Below are positions 60,903-64,000 of a stretch of DNA of 64,000 nt, piece by piece. Both the position numbers and the translations under genes were made by a program. This stretch comes from Rhabdophis nuchalis (lineage: Eukaryota; Chordata; Lepidosauria; Squamata; Natricidae), in the NCBI GenBank assembly GCA_039707465.1, contig CM077658.1:19145732-19209731 (forward strand), in the 5' to 3' direction. Every line of letters begins with the position of its first letter. The first letter of the stretch is position 1. The notes below the pieces were generated by a model that saw only the letters and a program-made list of their open reading frames with translations, was not told the DNA's origin and ran no database searches.

Positions 60903-61640
60903 TATTATTATTATTGTTATTGTTATTGTTGTTATTAGTTTCTTCATTAAACATGAAACTCAGTCAACTGAACATTCAAAAACACATCGCAAATACCATT
61001 GACTGGTGCTAATGGTTGATATGGGTTACTGGGTATCAACCAAGTATCTTCTTAAAATATATGATGTTCTGAGTCAGCACAGTTTTTTGCAGTTCCACTG
61101 GTGTTATTGCAGGAAGATGTAATTTTTTAATATGTTTTATAACATTCTTGGACATGGTACCAAGTGACCTGATGACAATGGGTATCACTGTTACATGCTT
61201 CATCCATAGCCGTGTAGTTTCGATGGCCAAGTCGCAGTATTTCATGATTTTTTTCAGTTCTTCTTCTCTGACTCTGGGATCTCCTGGTACCGAGATATCA
61301 ATAAATTGTATGTTTCAGTTTTCAACAACTATGATATCCGGCATGTTGTGTTCCAAATGATGATCCGTCTGGATTTGAAAGTCCCACAAGATCTTCACCT
61401 TCTTATTTTCGGTAACTTTTTCCACTTTGTGCTCCCTTGACTTTTGGGATACAGGTAAGTCTACATAATGACCAGTGGATTAATTTAGAAACTCGGTCTT
61501 GTCTAGCTTTGTAATCAGTTTGTGCAATTTTGCTGCATTCACATATTAAATGTGAGACAGTTTGAGCTTTGTTGTTGCAAAGTTGGCAGTTTGGATTGTG
61601 AGTGAATTTTTGTATTTTTGCTTTCATGGATTAGTTTGTA
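60903..61640 (-). mobile_element. R4/Dong-like non-LTR retrotransposon, 3' part
   Basis: Minus strand, in order: CQLCNNKAQTVSHLICECSK, IAQTDYKARQDRVSKLIHWS (a CCHC-like motif and conserved IAQ.(D/E)YK.R.D.V), KVKILWDFQIQTD and PDIIVV, then IMKYCDLAIETTRLWMKHVT, VIPIVIRSLGTMSKNVIKHI, ELQKTVLTQNIIYFKKIL and stop. The 3' UTR and ATT/GTT tail end at 60903-60935. Frames are broken but it is the best copy in the window; relatives at 850-1400 and 7600-7790. Confidence 0.72.
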
Positions 61641-61746
61641 GTGCTTGTTATTGTTATTATTATTATTGTTATTGTTATTGTTGTTATTATTATTATTATT
61701 ATTACTATTATTATTATTATTACAACTACTCCTGCTGCTGCTGCTG

Positions 61747-61794
<48 letters not shown>

Positions 61795-61797
61795 TTC
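61641..61797 (+). repeat. Compound ATT / CTG / CTA microsatellite
   Basis: ATT/GTT units (61645-61722), CTG x5 (61732-61748), CTA x about 16 (61749-61795). It interrupts or abuts the LINE copy. Poly-Ser/Asn and poly-Leu frames are artefacts. Confidence 0.97.
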
Positions 61798-62295
61798 TGC
61801 CAGTTTGGAAACATAATTCCGGGGCAGCAGGTTGATAGCAGTGAAGCCCTCCGAATGAAGCAAAGGTGGAACTGTCAGTCGACAGCACTACGACTTGCCT
61901 CCCCCTCCATCTCCTCCCAAGACATTCGGGTGTTAATAAAATCAGCAAAATGAAAAATAAGTAAATTATTGCAGGCTATGAAGAGCTGGGGCATGCCACG
62001 CCTCACTAACTTCCAATACCACCTCATTCTTAACAACAACCATCGAAAAAGAGATGCAATTTCATCCTTTCGTCTGGATCATACAAAGGCAGGACAAAGG
62101 AGACAAGATATTGCAATCCGAAGGTCAGTAACCCACTCACTTGTATAATTATAGCATTTCATTTCTCTCTTCCAGGCCGCTTGGGCTGGGGGTTAGTAAA
62201 TAAGTCTCTTTAAAAAATCAATTTAAAATAAGATATCATCCATAACTAGAAAGTTGAGCTTTTCTGTCTCAAGAGGGAACTTGAGGGAACAAACC
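61798..62295. other. Intergenic DNA, nothing certain
   Basis: Could hold more 5' sequence of the neighbouring LINE on the minus strand, but I see no clear motif. ATAATAAAA-type tails absent. Confidence 0.35.
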
Positions 62296-62302
62296 CATGT
62301 TT

Positions 62303-62562
62303 GCAATTCTCTCTCTCTTTCTCCCTCTCTTTCTCTCTCTTTCTCCCTCTCTTTTTCTCTCCCCCTCTCTTTCTCTCTCTCCCTCTCTCTTTTTCTTCCT
62401 CCCTCCCTCTTTTTCTCTCGCCCTCTCTTTCTCTCTCTTTTTCTCTTTCTCTCTGTCTTTATCACCCTCTCTCTTTCTCTTCCCCTCTTTGTCTCCCCCC
62501 ATCTCTCTCTCACACATACTTTCTCTCCCTCCCTCCTCCCCCCTTCCCTTTCTCCCTTAGAC
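62303..62562 (+). repeat. CTCTTT pyrimidine tract
   Basis: About 260 bases of imperfect CTCTCTTTCTCCCT units. Long Leu/Ser and Arg/Glu/Lys frames are its translation. Confidence 0.97.
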
Positions 62563-62939
62563 CCAGGTATCTTTTGCACTGGAGCAACAGCTTGTTGTAT
62601 GTACTACTGCAAGAAACCATTACTGTGTTCCTATGGAAAACAAAACAAAACCAAAAACACAAAAATTCAACATTGCAATGAGTTGTTTTGGTTTCTGCAA
62701 GGAAGTTTCTAAACCTTGTTCACATTTTCCACAATTCTGTTAGGGGGCTCACACCCACCCACCCACCTCCCAGAAAGTCCTCCTTTCCCTTTCTAAAGTT
62801 CTAGAATGTCCAATTAATTCAAAATCTAAATCAAATCGAACACACGTCTCTCTCTTTTTGGTATAAATGCTGCCAAGCCTCTACCAAAAACATCTTCTAG
62901 TTCACATCTTCTCCAAATCGCAGAGGCACTGGGGAAAAA

Positions 62940-63275
62940 AAATGAATTATGACCCTTTTCCGCACTTACGATCTTTGCAGCACCCGCACGGTCACGTGAT
63001 CAAAATTCAGATGCTTGGCAACTGGCATGTACTTATGACAGTTGCAATGTCCTGGGATTGCGTGATCCCTTTTTCAACCTTCTGACAAGCAAAGTCAATG
63101 CGGGAGACCGGTTCACTGAACAACCATGCTACTAACTGAACAACTACAGCGGTTCCCGTAACAAAAGTCGCAAAAAAGGGTCGTAAAATCCTTTTTATAT
63201 ACTATGTTCTTGTTCAGCAATGGAAATTTGGGCTCAATTATGGTCGTAGGTCAAAGACTACCTGCACTGTAGATT
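62940..63275 (-). mobile_element. Tigger/pogo-like MITE, inverted
   Basis: CGGTCACGTGATCAAAATTC, TTGGCAACTGGCATGTACTT, TTCTGACAAGCAAAGTC, AATTATGGTCGTAGGTC and AAAGACTACCTGCA at the end: reverse complement of the 28656 copy. Confidence 0.78.
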
Positions 63276-63469
63276 GTTAAGTGAGTAATGGGCTTTTATA
63301 TGTGGACACTCGGCACTTCCAGCTCCTGATCTTTACAGTTATTCATTGGGCGGGTTAGTTTGCTGTGGATGATGGTCCCTGAGGCCATCTTGTTTGTTCT
63401 CTAGGGGTTTGTGTCTATCACTACTTCTCTAGCTTCTCCATTTTTTCCCTCCACTTACTGCCCTCATCT

Positions 63470-63635
63470 CCCACGCCCAATACGGGCTCCTGGCAGCTAT
63501 GGGATTCAGTTAAATGCTTATCATGTAAAACCTTAAGTGCTAATTGCTTAGTAATGAAAACTTTAATTGCTGGGAAATTAAACCTTTAATTGCAAAGTGG
63601 CTGGCAGAATGCCAGTCTATAACAACAAAGATTTG
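63470..63635. promoter_or_regulatory. Candidate conserved noncoding element
   Basis: Single copy with regularly spaced TTAATTGC-like cores: GTGCTAATTGCTTAG, CTTTAATTGCTGGG, ACCTTTAATTGCAAAG. Confidence 0.38.
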
Positions 63636-63737
63636 CTTCTTCTTCTTCTTTTTTGATTAAGGGGGGGAATGTCCTTTACTCAATATTACCCACTTGCCCA
63701 GAAAACAAATAAAATGGAAATAGGTCTTGAGGGTTTT

Positions 63738-63920
63738 ATTGTTATTATTATTATTATTGTTACAGAGATGAAGAATCACAAGCTGTAGAACTCTGCATGT
63801 GGCAAGTCCTGGGTCCTTTTGGAGAAGGGCGGGATATAAATGGAATAAAATTAAAATTAAATTAATTTCAGCTCTTCGCTATGAGCAATGAAAGAAAAAA
63901 GAAGAAGAAGAAGAAGAGAT
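63738..63920 (+). mobile_element. L2-like LINE 3' end with ATT and AAG microsatellites
   Basis: ATT units 63740-63762, then AGTCCTGGGTCCTTTTGGAG, AAGGGCGGGATATAAATGG, AAATTAAATT and later AAG x6 at 63900-63917. Confidence 0.65.
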
Positions 63921-64000
63921 GGAATTGAGAAGATTAACCGTGGCATATTTAGAAGGTATGAACTTAGCTGCAATATCTCGCTGGATGGGCACAAATCCAG

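Noticed and set aside
61641..61797. CTG array as a repeat-expansion locus
   Set aside because: Only about five CTG units; no gene context.
61539..61953. Poly-Ser, poly-Asn, poly-Val and poly-Leu frames
   Set aside because: Translation of the ATT/CTG/CTA microsatellite.

Overview
The window is vertebrate nuclear DNA, most likely from a squamate reptile and probably a snake. It holds one complete protein-coding gene in many exons, CYLD, on the + strand. The surrounding DNA is full of retroposons and DNA-transposon remnants of squamate type: Bov-B/RTE, CR1, L2-like and R4/Dong-like LINEs, SINEs of the Sauria type (tRNA head, Bov-B-like tail), hAT and Tigger-like MITEs, and long TATC/GATA, CTTT, GGAA and ATT microsatellites. 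The species call is an inference from repeat content.

Region 1 (1-2936) lies upstream of the CYLD coding region. It holds LINE 3' ends, a SINE and a TATC microsatellite. A candidate splice acceptor at 2935-2936 opens the exon that carries the CYLD start codon. Further 5' noncoding exons and the promoter cannot be placed.

Region 2 (3092-19203) is CYLD: 16 coding exons totalling 2862 bases, encoding 953 residues. All introns are GT-AG and all reading phases join. CYLD is the deubiquitinase that removes Lys63- and Met1-linked ubiquitin chains to restrain NF-kB, JNK and necroptosis signalling. Three CAP-Gly regions, a PxQES-type TRAF2-binding motif, the catalytic Cys598/His868/Asp886 triad and the eight zinc ligands of the B-box insert are all readable. 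Introns are short but have collected transposons, among them a hAT MITE with an exact 8-bp target duplication nested in a CR1 copy, two fold-back elements and an unusual compound CAGA/CCGGA/ACACC microsatellite.

Region 3 (19204 to about 22600) is the probable 3' UTR and flank of CYLD, with two candidate polyadenylation signals.

Region 4 (about 22600-64000) has no gene I can support. In other amniotes the DNA downstream of CYLD is a large gene-poor interval leading to SALL1, and this looks the same. Single-copy, AT-rich blocks dense in homeodomain-, POU- and Fox-like cores (around 27.3-28.1, 29.65-30.13, 33.0-33.4, 36.6-36.9, 39.3-39.97, 42.7-43.2, 50.8-51.06, 51.6-52.0, 54.0-54.36, 56.2-56.4 and 63.47-63.63 kb) alternate with repeat clusters. 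They are candidates for conserved long-range enhancers. The repeats are often nested, and several microsatellites begin exactly at LINE 3' ends.
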